From: Autumnicola patrickiae
Lineage (GTDB): Bacteria; Bacteroidota; Bacteroidia; Flavobacteriales; Flavobacteriaceae
Assembly: GCF_031846525.1 (NCBI RefSeq)
Contig: NZ_JAVRHM010000010.1
Coordinates: forward strand, 97,272 to 161,271
Length of the DNA: 64,000 nucleotides
Reading direction: 5' to 3'
In this document: positions 16,317 through 24,413 of the stretch, one piece after another
How the letters are laid out: each line of letters begins with the position of its first letter
How positions within the stretch are numbered: position 1 is the first letter of the stretch
The notes under the pieces: model-generated
Database searches by the model: none
Told to the model about the DNA's origin: nothing
The model's input: only the letters and a program-made list of their open reading frames with translations
Translations under genes and position numbers: made by a program

Positions 16317-17186
16317 ATGGCTTTAGCAGCTTCAGAATTTATTCTAAATATAGACGGCAGTATATATCACCTTAATCTTTTACCAGAACACCTTGCAGAT
16401 ACTGTAATTGTGGTTGGAGATCCCGACAGAGTGGATAAAGTAACAGCACATTTTGATACTATTGAATATAAAGTAAAAAAGCGGGAGTTTCATACGCAAA
16501 CCGGAACTTATAACGGCAAGCGAATTAGTGTGCTTTCTACCGGAATAGGAACAGATAACATCGATATAGTATTTAATGAACTGGATGCGTTGGTAAACAT
16601 TGATTTTGAAAAAAGAACGCTTCGGAAAGAGCTAAGGAAACTTGATATTATCAGGATTGGAACTACCGGTTCTATTCAGCCAGATGTTCCCGTAGATTCT
16701 TTTGTGCTGAGTAAAGCCGGAATTGGATTCGATTCGCTGCTCCATTTTTATGACAGTGCACATATTCAGGATCAGGGATTTGCTGAAGCACTTGTAGAGC
16801 ATCTGGATTGGTTTCCGAAGAAATCTGCGCCATACGTCGTGGGAAATGATGAAGAACTCGCAAAAATACTTGATTCTGAAGAAGTGCATAAAGGAATTAC
16901 AGCTACCAACGTTGGATTTTACGGACCACAGGGAAGAATTCTAAGACTTGCACTTCAGGATCCTGAAATGAACCAGAAACTATCTGATTTTTCTTATAAA
17001 GGCCAGAGAATAACAAACCTGGAAATGGAAACTTCCGGAATTTATGGTTTGTCAAAATTGCTTGGTCATAGAGCTGTTTCAATGAATGCTGTTATTGCAA
17101 ACCGGGCAACGGGAGAATTTAGCGAAAACCCAAAATTAGTAGTGGACCGGCTAATAAAATATTGCCTGGAGAAGCTTACGAAGTAA
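16317..17186 (+). CDS. Nucleoside phosphorylase (uridine phosphorylase-like)
   Basis: This 289-residue enzyme belongs to the NP-I family (PNP_UDP_1), which cleaves nucleosides with phosphate. Visible motifs are VIVVGDPDRVDKV, STGIGTDNIDIVFNEL, IIRIGTTGSIQPDVPVDS (phosphate-binding GTTGS) and the substrate block NLEMETSGIYGL with its Glu-Met-Glu. The length is slightly larger than E. coli Udp (253). The exact base preference cannot be read. It starts at the base after the DUF1835 stop plus one, so translation is coupled. Confidence 0.85.
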   Translation: MALAASEFILNIDGSIYHLNLLPEHLADTVIVVGDPDRVDKVTAHFDTIEYKVKKREFHTQTGTYNGKRISVLSTGIGTDNIDIVFNELDALVNIDFEKRTLRKELRKLDIIRIGTTGSIQPDVPVDSFVLSKAGIGFDSLLHFYDSAHIQDQGFAEALVEHLDWFPKKSAPYVVGNDEELAKILDSEEVHKGITATNVGFYGPQGRILRLALQDPEMNQKLSDFSYKGQRITNLEMETSGIYGLSKLLGHRAVSMNAVIANRATGEFSENPKLVVDRLIKYCLEKLTK

Positions 17187-17231
17187 TTTCTAAATTAACA
17201 GAAAATTATACCCATAGAGGTGCCTTCTTTG

Positions 17232-17239
17232 TATTTTTG
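17232..17239 (+). promoter_or_regulatory. Probable -7 box TATTTTTG of ppk1
   Basis: The octamer matches TAnnTTTG and lies 16 bases before the ppk1 ATG, so the leader would be very short. No clear -33 TTTG is seen at the usual distance. Confidence 0.4.
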
Positions 17240-17254
17240 AGATAAAACAGATAT

Positions 17255-19306
17255 ATGGAGGAACCTAGCAAAAGCCGTTTTAGACATCGTGACCTTAACT
17301 GGTTAAGTTTTAATGAAAGGGTTTTACAGGAAGCCGCCGATAAAATAAATCCGCTATACGAGCGTATCCGTTTTTTAGCAATTTTCTCTTCTAATCTAGA
17401 CGAATATTTTAGGGTAAGGGTTTCTCAACTCAGGCAAATGAAAAAGGTGAAGAAAAGCCTTAGAAAACAGCTTGCCTTAAAGCCTACAAAACTTACCAAA
17501 GAAATTCTTGAAGAAGTAAAACAACAACAAGAGAAATTTGGGGATATTTATAATAAACAAATTATACCCGAACTTGCCCACCAGGGTATTCATTTAATTG
17601 AATCTTCCCATTTTAATGCCGCCCAAAAAAATTTTGTGGTAGATCATTTTCAAAAGGAAATTTCTGCACATATAAAGCACCATATTCTAAATCTTGATGA
17701 AGAAAATGAACTTTTTTTGGAAAATGCAACGCTATATTTTTTTGTAACTTTTCAAAATGAAGATAAAGTTGGTCTGGTAAATATACCTGTAGACGCTTGC
17801 GGCCGTTTTGTTGAAATTGAGGGTGATAAACAAAATTCTATTACTTTTCTGGACGAAATTGTGCGTTTTGAGCTGCACACTATTTTTCCCAATGAAGAAA
17901 TTACCGGAATCTACGAGATTAAACTTTCCAGGGATGCTGAACTTTACATCGATGATCTTTATGATGGACCCCTGGCCGAGAAAATCTATGATTCCCTGAA
18001 GCAGCGAACCAGCGGACAACCTACAAGATTGTTATATGATTCAAAAATGCCGAAAGAAGTTCAGAAGAAGGTTAGAAAACTTCTTGGTCTTGGAAAAATA
18101 GATATGATGCCGGGCGGCAAATATCATAATTTTAAAGATTTCTTCTCCTTTCCAGATCCCACAGCCAATCCAGAACTTCATTTTAAGAAGCTCCCTCCTA
18201 TTCCACACAAAGTACTCGAAAAATCTGAAAATTATTTCACTGCAATAGCCAAAAAAGACCAGTCGTTACATTTTCCCTACATGTCTTTTGATTATGTCGA
18301 GAATTTTCTGAAACAGGCGGTTCAGGATAAAGATGTAACTGATATCAAAATTTCCCTTTATCGTGTTGCAGATGAATCCAAACTCACTTCCTGTCTCTTG
18401 CAGGCGCTCGAAAACGGAAAAAAAGTCACTGTTTTTGTAGAAGCAAAGGCTCGTTTTGATGAAAAGAACAATATAATATGGGGAAGAAAATTCGAAGAAA
18501 AAGGAGCCAATGTAATTTACAGTTACCCAAAAATCAAAGTTCATTCCAAGATAATGCTCATCCAAAGAAGGGAGAATGATGAAATCGTAAATTATTCATA
18601 TATCGGGACAGGCAATTTTAATAGTGAAACTTCAGAAATTTACTGCGATCATGCAATTTTTACTGCTAATCAAAAAATCGCAAAGGAGTTGCTGCGGCTA
18701 TTTAAAGTTCTTGAAGGTGAACTTATAGTTCCCAGGGAAAAGAACCTATTAATTTCACCATTTTCAACCCGGCAGGAGTTTACAAAACTTATCTATAATG
18801 AAATTGAAAATGCAAGAGAAGGTAAAAAAGCCAGGATAACTGCTAAAATGAATAGTCTGGAAGATCTTGAAATCATTGAACTTCTCTATAAGGCAAGTAA
18901 CGAAGGTGTAAAAATAAGATTACTAGTGAGAGGATTTACCTGCCTGATTCCCGGAATTAAAGGAATGAGCGAGAATATCTACATCACTAGCGTGGTAGAT
19001 CGATATCTGGAACACGGCAGGATCTATGTTTTTGAAAATGGTGGGGACGAAAAAATTTATTACGGAAGTGCAGATCTTATGGGTCGTAATCTCGATAGAC
19101 GCATAGAAGTTATTTCCCCGGTTTTGGATAAAGATATTGCACAGGAGTTTAAAGAATTACTGGATATACAATTGAAGGATAATGTAAAAGCCAGGATCCA
19201 GGATGCTTCCGAAGAAAATAAATATGTAGAGCGCGCTGAAGGGGAAAAGCCCATACGTTCACAGTACGAAATGTATAATTATTTAAAAGAAAAACATACT
19301 TCATGA
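17255..19306 (+). CDS. ppk1: Polyphosphate kinase 1
   Basis: This 683-residue enzyme makes inorganic polyphosphate from ATP. The four-domain layout is complete: N-terminal helical domain (RHRDLNWLSFNERVLQEA, SSNLDEYFRVRV), head domain, and two phospholipase D-like catalytic domains with the autophosphorylated His430 in KVHSKIMLI and second His587 in YLEHGRIYVF. GTGNFNSETSEIYCDH and GSADLMGRNLDRRIEV are the usual active-site blocks. The length matches the family. The stop overlaps the start of the next gene by 4 bases (ATGA), which ties the two proteins together. Confidence 0.95.
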   Translation: MEEPSKSRFRHRDLNWLSFNERVLQEAADKINPLYERIRFLAIFSSNLDEYFRVRVSQLRQMKKVKKSLRKQLALKPTKLTKEILEEVKQQQEKFGDIYNKQIIPELAHQGIHLIESSHFNAAQKNFVVDHFQKEISAHIKHHILNLDEENELFLENATLYFFVTFQNEDKVGLVNIPVDACGRFVEIEGDKQNSITFLDEIVRFELHTIFPNEEITGIYEIKLSRDAELYIDDLYDGPLAEKIYDSLKQRTSGQPTRLLYDSKMPKEVQKKVRKLLGLGKIDMMPGGKYHNFKDFFSFPDPTANPELHFKKLPPIPHKVLEKSENYFTAIAKKDQSLHFPYMSFDYVENFLKQAVQDKDVTDIKISLYRVADESKLTSCLLQALENGKKVTVFVEAKARFDEKNNIIWGRKFEEKGANVIYSYPKIKVHSKIMLIQRRENDEIVNYSYIGTGNFNSETSEIYCDHAIFTANQKIAKELLRLFKVLEGELIVPREKNLLISPFSTRQEFTKLIYNEIENAREGKKARITAKMNSLEDLEIIELLYKASNEGVKIRLLVRGFTCLIPGIKGMSENIYITSVVDRYLEHGRIYVFENGGDEKIYYGSADLMGRNLDRRIEVISPVLDKDIAQEFKELLDIQLKDNVKARIQDASEENKYVERAEGEKPIRSQYEMYNYLKEKHTS

Positions 19307-20163
19307 AATCTATACGAATAGGCGGTGTGCCGGAACATTTTAATCTTCCGTGGCATCTGTGCATAGAGGAAAATGAGTTCAACAAAGAAGAGATAAACGT
19401 GATCTGGAAAGATTTCCCGGGTGGTACAGGTGCCATGAATAATGCGCTTCGTTCCGGAGAAATAGACGCAGCCGTTATTTTAACTGAAGGAATTACGAGG
19501 GATATCATTAATGGAAATGAAGCAAAAATAGTACAGACGTATATAGGTTCACCCCTTATTTGGGGAATACATGTAGCCGCAGATTCCCGTTACAGAAATT
19601 TAAAAGATCTGGAACATACTAAAGCTGCGATTAGCAGGGAAGGTTCCGGATCCCATTTGATGGCATATGTAAATGCCCAGAATAATGGCTGGAATTTCAA
19701 TAATCTCGATTTTGAAATTGTTAAAGATCTTGATGGTGCTGTAGAAGCTTTAAAAGAAGATAAAGCACAATATTTTATGTGGGAACATTTTACCACAAAG
19801 CCGCTGGTAGATAACCATACCTTTAGATTAATTTCTGACTGCCCTACCCCATGGCCATGTTTTGTAATTGCTGTTAGAGATGAAGTCTTAAAATATGATT
19901 CCCAGCGAATCCATACGATGCTAAAGGTCTTAAACAGAAAAACTTCAGGTTTTAAAGATATTCCCGGAATTGATGAAATTTTAGCCCAACGTTATGATCA
20001 AAAGCTGGAAGATATCAGGAAATGGTTAAAGGTAACCACCTGGAGCAATAGTCAATTATCTGAGAAAGAACTTAATGAGGTTCAGTCGAAATTGTTACAG
20101 TTAAAATTAATTCCCAAACAAGTCGAAAGTTCAGAAATATTATATAGTTTGCAGCCGTTTTAA
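19303..20163 (+). CDS. Cytosolic type 2 periplasmic-binding-fold protein (Ca3427-like)
   Basis: This 286-residue protein has the type 2 periplasmic-binding fold of ABC solute receptors: IRIGGVPEHFNLPWHLCIEE, DAAVILTEGITRDI, AAISREGSGSHLMAYVNAQ and the hinge region QYFMWEHFTTKPLVD. It lacks a signal peptide and lipobox, so it should stay in the cytosol. It resembles the Candida Ca3427-like subgroup, whose members are intracellular and have no known ligand. No ABC permease or ATPase gene is nearby. The 4-base overlap with ppk1 suggests a role linked to polyphosphate or to phosphate stress, which is an inference. Confidence 0.7.
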   Translation: MKSIRIGGVPEHFNLPWHLCIEENEFNKEEINVIWKDFPGGTGAMNNALRSGEIDAAVILTEGITRDIINGNEAKIVQTYIGSPLIWGIHVAADSRYRNLKDLEHTKAAISREGSGSHLMAYVNAQNNGWNFNNLDFEIVKDLDGAVEALKEDKAQYFMWEHFTTKPLVDNHTFRLISDCPTPWPCFVIAVRDEVLKYDSQRIHTMLKVLNRKTSGFKDIPGIDEILAQRYDQKLEDIRKWLKVTTWSNSQLSEKELNEVQSKLLQLKLIPKQVESSEILYSLQPF

Positions 20164-20187
20164 CATCATCAATCAAAAACGCTACAA

Positions 20188-20763
20188 ATGAAAAAATCTC
20201 TTTGCCTCCTGGCATTGCTATGCCTTAATTTTACTGCACATGCACAAACTTCTGAAGAAGAAGAAAACCTTCCTGTAGACAGACGTGACATCACAAACAA
20301 TGAATTAAGCTTTAATGCATTTAATCTTGTTGCATTTGGAATTTTTGATCTGTCTTACGAGAGAGTGATCAACGAAAATTCTACCTGGTCTACCGAATTA
20401 TTTCTGCACCTTAACAAAGATGATTATTATGACGAAGCTTATTACAAGGACGTTTCTGTAACCGGAAAATACAAGCACTTTTTTAGCTCAAGTTATGCAC
20501 GTGGATTCTATGTGCACGGTTTTGGAATGTTATCCTCCGGGGAATACGAATCTACCTATTACTTCGACTCTGTTACAGGAGAATCCAGCTGGGATAGAGA
20601 AGATTATACCGATTTTGCCATTGGTTTTGGTTTAGGTGGAAAATTCATTTCTTCAGGAGGTTTTCTGCTTGATCTTAGCGGTGGAATCGGACGAAATATA
20701 TTTACTAGTTCTTCCCCGGAAATAATTGGTCAGTTTATGGTTAATTTCGGCTACAGGTTTTAG
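20188..20763 (+). CDS. Secreted outer-membrane beta-barrel-like protein
   Basis: This 191-residue protein has a clear signal peptide (MKKSLCLLALLCLNFTAHAQ). The mature part alternates strands and turns rich in Tyr, Phe and Gly, such as AFGIFDLSYERVINENSTW and a final strand IIGQFMVNFGYRF ending in Phe, the usual end of outer-membrane barrels. It is likely an 8-stranded barrel of the DUF3575-like or porin-family type. No function can be given. It starts 24 bases after the binding-fold gene and is followed by a long perfect hairpin terminator. Confidence 0.7.
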   Translation: MKKSLCLLALLCLNFTAHAQTSEEEENLPVDRRDITNNELSFNAFNLVAFGIFDLSYERVINENSTWSTELFLHLNKDDYYDEAYYKDVSVTGKYKHFFSSSYARGFYVHGFGMLSSGEYESTYYFDSVTGESSWDREDYTDFAIGFGLGGKFISSGGFLLDLSGGIGRNIFTSSSPEIIGQFMVNFGYRF

Positions 20764-20784
20764 GTAAAATAAAAATCGAAGTAT

Positions 20785-20824
20785 AAATAAAGGATCGAAA
20801 ATTGCCATTTTCGATCCTTTATTT
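20785..20824. terminator. Long perfect hairpin terminator containing the dispersed 16-mer
   Basis: AAATAAAGGATCGAAAAT pairs perfectly with ATTTTCGATCCTTTATTT around a TGCC loop, an 18-bp stem. Its centre (20796-20813) is a copy of the dispersed CGAAAATTGCCATTTT motif. It ends the outer-membrane protein gene and may act in both directions. Confidence 0.85.
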
Positions 20825-20843
20825 TTCTACTAGTTCGTCATTT

Positions 20844-20876
20844 AAACGTGTCAGGTTTTCAAAACCTGACACGTTT
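20844..20876. repeat. 33-base near-perfect palindrome (GACACGTTT type)
   Basis: AAACGTGTCAGGTTTT, one C, then AAAACCTGACACGTTT. The arms are 16 bases and perfect. Palindromes of this type (CAGGTTTT around the centre) recur between genes in many Flavobacteriia and can serve as terminators for the ung gene on the minus strand. The ends match the arm of the SUI1 terminator at 15336-15368 (AAACGTGT and GACACGTTT). Confidence 0.8.
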
Positions 20877-20913
20877 TGCTTCACAAAACTTCCAAAGCTA
20901 TTACAAAGGTGGA

Positions 20914-20932
20914 CGATAATTGCCAAATTTCG
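20914..20932. repeat. Variant copy of the dispersed palindromic motif
   Basis: CGATAATTGCCAAATTTCG is a variant of the CGAAAATTGYCAWWTT motif, lying just after the ung gene. Confidence 0.45.
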
Positions 20933-20965
20933 GGTTAGACTTTTGACAATTATATTTAAAAAAAG

Positions 20966-21631
20966 TCACCAATCTATAGGCTCTTTTCCTTTGCTTTTCA
21001 GGTATTCATTGGCTTTACTGAAGTGTTTATTGCCAAACCAGTAACCTCTGTTGGCACTTAGTGGCGAAGGATGTCCGCTGGTGAGAATAAGGTGCTTAGA
21101 AGCATCAATTTTTTTCGCTTTTTTCTTGGCATAGCCGCCCCAAAGCAAAAAAACCACATTTTCCTTCTCTGCAGAAACAATTTCGATCACCCGGTCTGTA
21201 AATTCTTCCCAACCTTTGTTTTGATGAGAGCCTGCTTCATGGGCTCTTACTGTTAAAGTTGCATTGAGGAGCAAAACTCCCTGTTTAGCCCATCGCTCCA
21301 AATTGCCATTATCGAGTACAGGTTTTCCGAGATCTGTTTCAATCTCCCTGAAAATGTTTTTAAGCGATGGCGGAACCTGCACATCTTCTTTTACAGAAAA
21401 AGCGAGTCCGTGGGCTTGTCCTACTCCGTGGTAAGGATCCTGTCCCAGAATGACCACTTTTGTATCTTCAAAACCGGAATTTTCAAAAGCAGCAAAAATA
21501 TTCTTGCCGGAAGGGAAACATTTATGTTTTGCGTATTCATCTTTTACAAAAGCAGCAAGATTCTGAAAATAAGATTTTTCGAACTCTTCATTTAACTTTT
21601 TTTTCCAACCCGGGGCTATTTCTACCTTCAT
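20966..21631 (-). CDS. ung: Uracil-DNA glycosylase, family 1
   Basis: This 221-residue enzyme removes uracil from DNA as the first step of base excision repair. Motifs of family 1 are intact: the water-activating loop ILGQDPYHGVGQAHGLAF with Asp65, and the minor-groove loop HPSPLSANRGYWFG with the catalytic His. The length fits (E. coli Ung 229). It is transcribed alone, divergent from the mutS2 gene. Confidence 0.95.
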   Translation of the reverse strand: MKVEIAPGWKKKLNEEFEKSYFQNLAAFVKDEYAKHKCFPSGKNIFAAFENSGFEDTKVVILGQDPYHGVGQAHGLAFSVKEDVQVPPSLKNIFREIETDLGKPVLDNGNLERWAKQGVLLLNATLTVRAHEAGSHQNKGWEEFTDRVIEIVSAEKENVVFLLWGGYAKKKAKKIDASKHLILTSGHPSPLSANRGYWFGNKHFSKANEYLKSKGKEPIDW

Positions 21632-21641
21632 TATAATTGAG

Positions 21642-21649
21642 TAAATTTG
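21642..21649 (+). promoter_or_regulatory. Probable -7 box TAAATTTG of the mutS2-like gene
   Basis: The octamer matches TAnnTTTG and lies 30 bases upstream of the ATG at 21679. No standard -33 TTTG is found at 17-23 bases. Confidence 0.45.
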
Positions 21650-21678
21650 CAGTGCCTCAAAAGTAGGGAAAAATTACT

Positions 21679-23862
21679 ATGATTAAAATCACATCAAAGA
21701 GTCTTCTTGATCTTGAATTTCCGGTTGTTCGCGAGCAAATCAGCGCACTTTGCATTACCGGAAAAGGGAAAGAAAAGGCCCTGGAAATAAAACCATATTC
21801 CACTTATAAAAAAACGTATTTCGGACTCAATCAGACGAACGAGTACGTAAAATCCAAAACTCAGGAAAGTCCGATTCCCAATCACGGATTCGATAATATC
21901 GAAAATGAAATAAAGCTTCTAAATATTGAAGATTCAATTCTTGAAGTGAGCGGCTTCAGGAAAATTGCTTCAATTTCTGAAACTGTAAATATGCAGTTGC
22001 GGTATTTCAGAAAATTCAGGGAAGTTTATCCTTCGTTGTATCAAACCACTTCAGAAGTAGAATATACCACTGAATTGATAGAGCGAATAGGTAGAGTAGT
22101 CGATAAATTTGGTGAGATAAAAGACGACGCCTCTCCCCTGTTGCAGGAAACCAGGCGGTCCATGAATTCGGTAAAAGGAAAGATCAATTCCAGTTTTACT
22201 TCTGCACTTACCACTTATAACGGCTATGGTTATCTTGATGAAATTAAGGAAAGTGTTGTTGAAAACGTGCGGGTTCTTGCGGTTAAAGCTATGTACCGAC
22301 GAAAGGTAAAAGGCGGGATTATGGGAAATTCCAAAACCGGAAGTATCGTTTACATTCAGCCGGAATCAACTTTTCAATATACAAGGGAACTCAATAATCT
22401 TCAGTACGAAGAAAAGGAAGAGATTAACCGCATTTTAAAGGAACTTACAAATTTTGTGCGGCCATACCGGGAGCTGCTTATCGATTACCAGGAATTACTG
22501 AGTGAGATCGATGTAATTTCTGCCAAGGCAAAGTATGCGGACAAAATGAATGGTATTCTCCCTAGGATTTCTGAGGACCGGGAGATTCAGTTAAAAGATG
22601 CTTATCACCCATTGTTGCTTCTCTCTAATAAAAGGACCGGAAAGAAAACTTATCCGCAGACGATCGAGATGGCGAAGGATAACAGGATAATCGTCATTTC
22701 CGGTCCTAATGCCGGCGGAAAAAGTATCACGCTGAAAACAGTTGGTTTGCTTCAGTTAATGCTGCAGAGCGGAATTCTTGTTCCGGTACATGAATACAGC
22801 AGAATGTCTTTCTTCGATAAGATCCTAACGGATATTGGAGATAATCAGTCGATTGAAAATCATTTAAGTACGTACAGTTACCGACTGAAGAACATGAAAA
22901 AATTTCTTCGGAAGTGTGACGAAAATACGCTATTCCTTATCGACGAATTCGGTACCGGAAGTGATCCAGAACTTGGTGGTGCCCTGGCAGAAACTTTTCT
23001 CGAGGTTTTTTATGAAAAAGAATCCTTCGGAATTCTTACCACGCATTATGCAAACCTGAAGAAACTGGCGGGAGAATTACCAGATATGAGCAATGCCAAT
23101 ATGTTGTTTGATTCCCAGAGCCTGGAACCAATGTTTAAACTACGGGTGGGAGAAGCAGGAAGTTCTTTCACCTTTGAAGTTGCCCTGAAAAACGGAATCC
23201 CCTTCAGTTTAATTAATCGTTCTAAAAAGAAAGTTGAACGTGGGAAAATAAGGTTTGATCAAAGTATAGCTAAACTTCAGAAGGAAAGGTCTAATCTTCA
23301 GAAAACCACAGATTCTTTAAAGGATAAAGAAATAAAAGCCGCCAAGGAGAAGGACAAACTGGAAGAAACAAATTCCCGCGTTCAGCAGAAACTGGAGAGC
23401 TATCAGGAACTTTTTGATGCCAATCAGCGTCTTATTTATATTGGTCAAAAAATTAATGATATAAGTGAAAAATACTTTGTTGATAAGAAGAAAAAGGAAC
23501 TTATTGGTGAGTTCCTGAAGCTTGTGGAAATTGAAAATTCCAAGCGCAAAAAAGAATCAGCGAAACAACGTAGAGCGAAGAAAGCTGAAGAAAAGAAAAT
23601 TCAGCAGGAAGTAGCTAAAAAAATTGAACCGATAAGAAAGCAGAAAAAGGAAGAAAAAGAGAAACAGAAAGCTGTAGCCAAAAAAGAAGCCAATAAACCG
23701 AAAGCGACACTTAGAATTGGGGATCGCGTAAGGCTGGAAGACAGCAAATCTGTTGGTACTCTGGACAAAATCGAGAAAGGGAAAGCAATAGTGAATTATG
23801 GAATGTTTACGACTTCGGTTTCTATAGACCAACTGGAACTGGTGCAGGCCATGAAAAAGTAA
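21679..23862 (+). CDS. MutS2-like ATPase without Smr domain
   Basis: This 727-residue protein has the MutS-type ABC ATPase: Walker A GPNAGGKS (342-349), the Q-loop region, the signature area IENHLSTYSYRLKNM, Walker B LFLIDEFGTGSDP and the switch THYANLKK. Clamp helices surround it and a Lys/Glu-rich coiled region follows (about 520-680). MutS2 proteins usually end with a Smr nuclease domain of about 80 residues; here the C terminus is a small KOW-like beta domain (LRIGDRVRLEDSKSVGTLDK) and no Smr. It may act in ribosome rescue or recombination control. The common annotation as a mismatch repair protein is probably wrong. Confidence 0.85.
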   Translation: MIKITSKSLLDLEFPVVREQISALCITGKGKEKALEIKPYSTYKKTYFGLNQTNEYVKSKTQESPIPNHGFDNIENEIKLLNIEDSILEVSGFRKIASISETVNMQLRYFRKFREVYPSLYQTTSEVEYTTELIERIGRVVDKFGEIKDDASPLLQETRRSMNSVKGKINSSFTSALTTYNGYGYLDEIKESVVENVRVLAVKAMYRRKVKGGIMGNSKTGSIVYIQPESTFQYTRELNNLQYEEKEEINRILKELTNFVRPYRELLIDYQELLSEIDVISAKAKYADKMNGILPRISEDREIQLKDAYHPLLLLSNKRTGKKTYPQTIEMAKDNRIIVISGPNAGGKSITLKTVGLLQLMLQSGILVPVHEYSRMSFFDKILTDIGDNQSIENHLSTYSYRLKNMKKFLRKCDENTLFLIDEFGTGSDPELGGALAETFLEVFYEKESFGILTTHYANLKKLAGELPDMSNANMLFDSQSLEPMFKLRVGEAGSSFTFEVALKNGIPFSLINRSKKKVERGKIRFDQSIAKLQKERSNLQKTTDSLKDKEIKAAKEKDKLEETNSRVQQKLESYQELFDANQRLIYIGQKINDISEKYFVDKKKKELIGEFLKLVEIENSKRKKESAKQRRAKKAEEKKIQQEVAKKIEPIRKQKKEEKEKQKAVAKKEANKPKATLRIGDRVRLEDSKSVGTLDKIEKGKAIVNYGMFTTSVSIDQLELVQAMKK

Positions 23863-23968
23863 TGATCTGTAAAGGAAAGTTGTACCTTTAGAAAAAGGCT
23901 AAACATACGGACCCGGACCAAAAAGGTTCGACAGAAAATGAATTCAGATCGTTTTTAAAAATATATCA

Positions 23969-24388
23969 ATGACTTCTTTACCAGAAAATAAAAAAATAGT
24001 TCTTTTTGACGGTGTTTGCAATCTTTGCGACGGTGCAGTAAAATTTATTATTGAACATGATAAAAAAGATGTTTTCCGGTTTGCGTCTTTACAGAGTGAA
24101 TTCGGACAAAAACTTATAGCAGAAAGAGGTCTGGATCCGGAAGAGCTGGATTCGGTGGTGCTAATTGAGCCTGGAGTAGCTTATTACAGAAAATCGACGG
24201 CTGCACTGGAAATTTCCAGAGAACTTTCCGGAGGTTATTCTTTGCTAAAAAATTTTCTGCTTCTACCTGAAGGATTTCGTGATCTGATTTATGATTTTGT
24301 AGCCAATAACCGATACAAATGGTATGGTAAAAAAGAAAGCTGCATGATCCCCACTCCGGAATTAAAAGCTAAATTTCTGGATTATTGA
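23969..24388 (+). CDS. DCC family thiol-disulfide protein (DUF393)
   Basis: This 139-residue protein has the family signature Asp-x-x-Cys at VLFDGVCNLCDGAVKFI, a thioredoxin-like N terminus with a CxxC (residues 17 and 20 or nearby), and the block FRFASLQSEFGQKL. The C-terminal helix contains LLPEGFRDLIYDFVANNRYKW, also typical. It is thought to be a thiol-disulfide oxidoreductase, but the substrate is unknown. It is convergent with the symporter gene with only 25 bases between stops. Confidence 0.85.
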   Translation: MTSLPENKKIVLFDGVCNLCDGAVKFIIEHDKKDVFRFASLQSEFGQKLIAERGLDPEELDSVVLIEPGVAYYRKSTAALEISRELSGGYSLLKNFLLLPEGFRDLIYDFVANNRYKWYGKKESCMIPTPELKAKFLDY

Positions 24389-24413
24389 AGATTCAAAAAT
24401 TAATTTTAAACAT

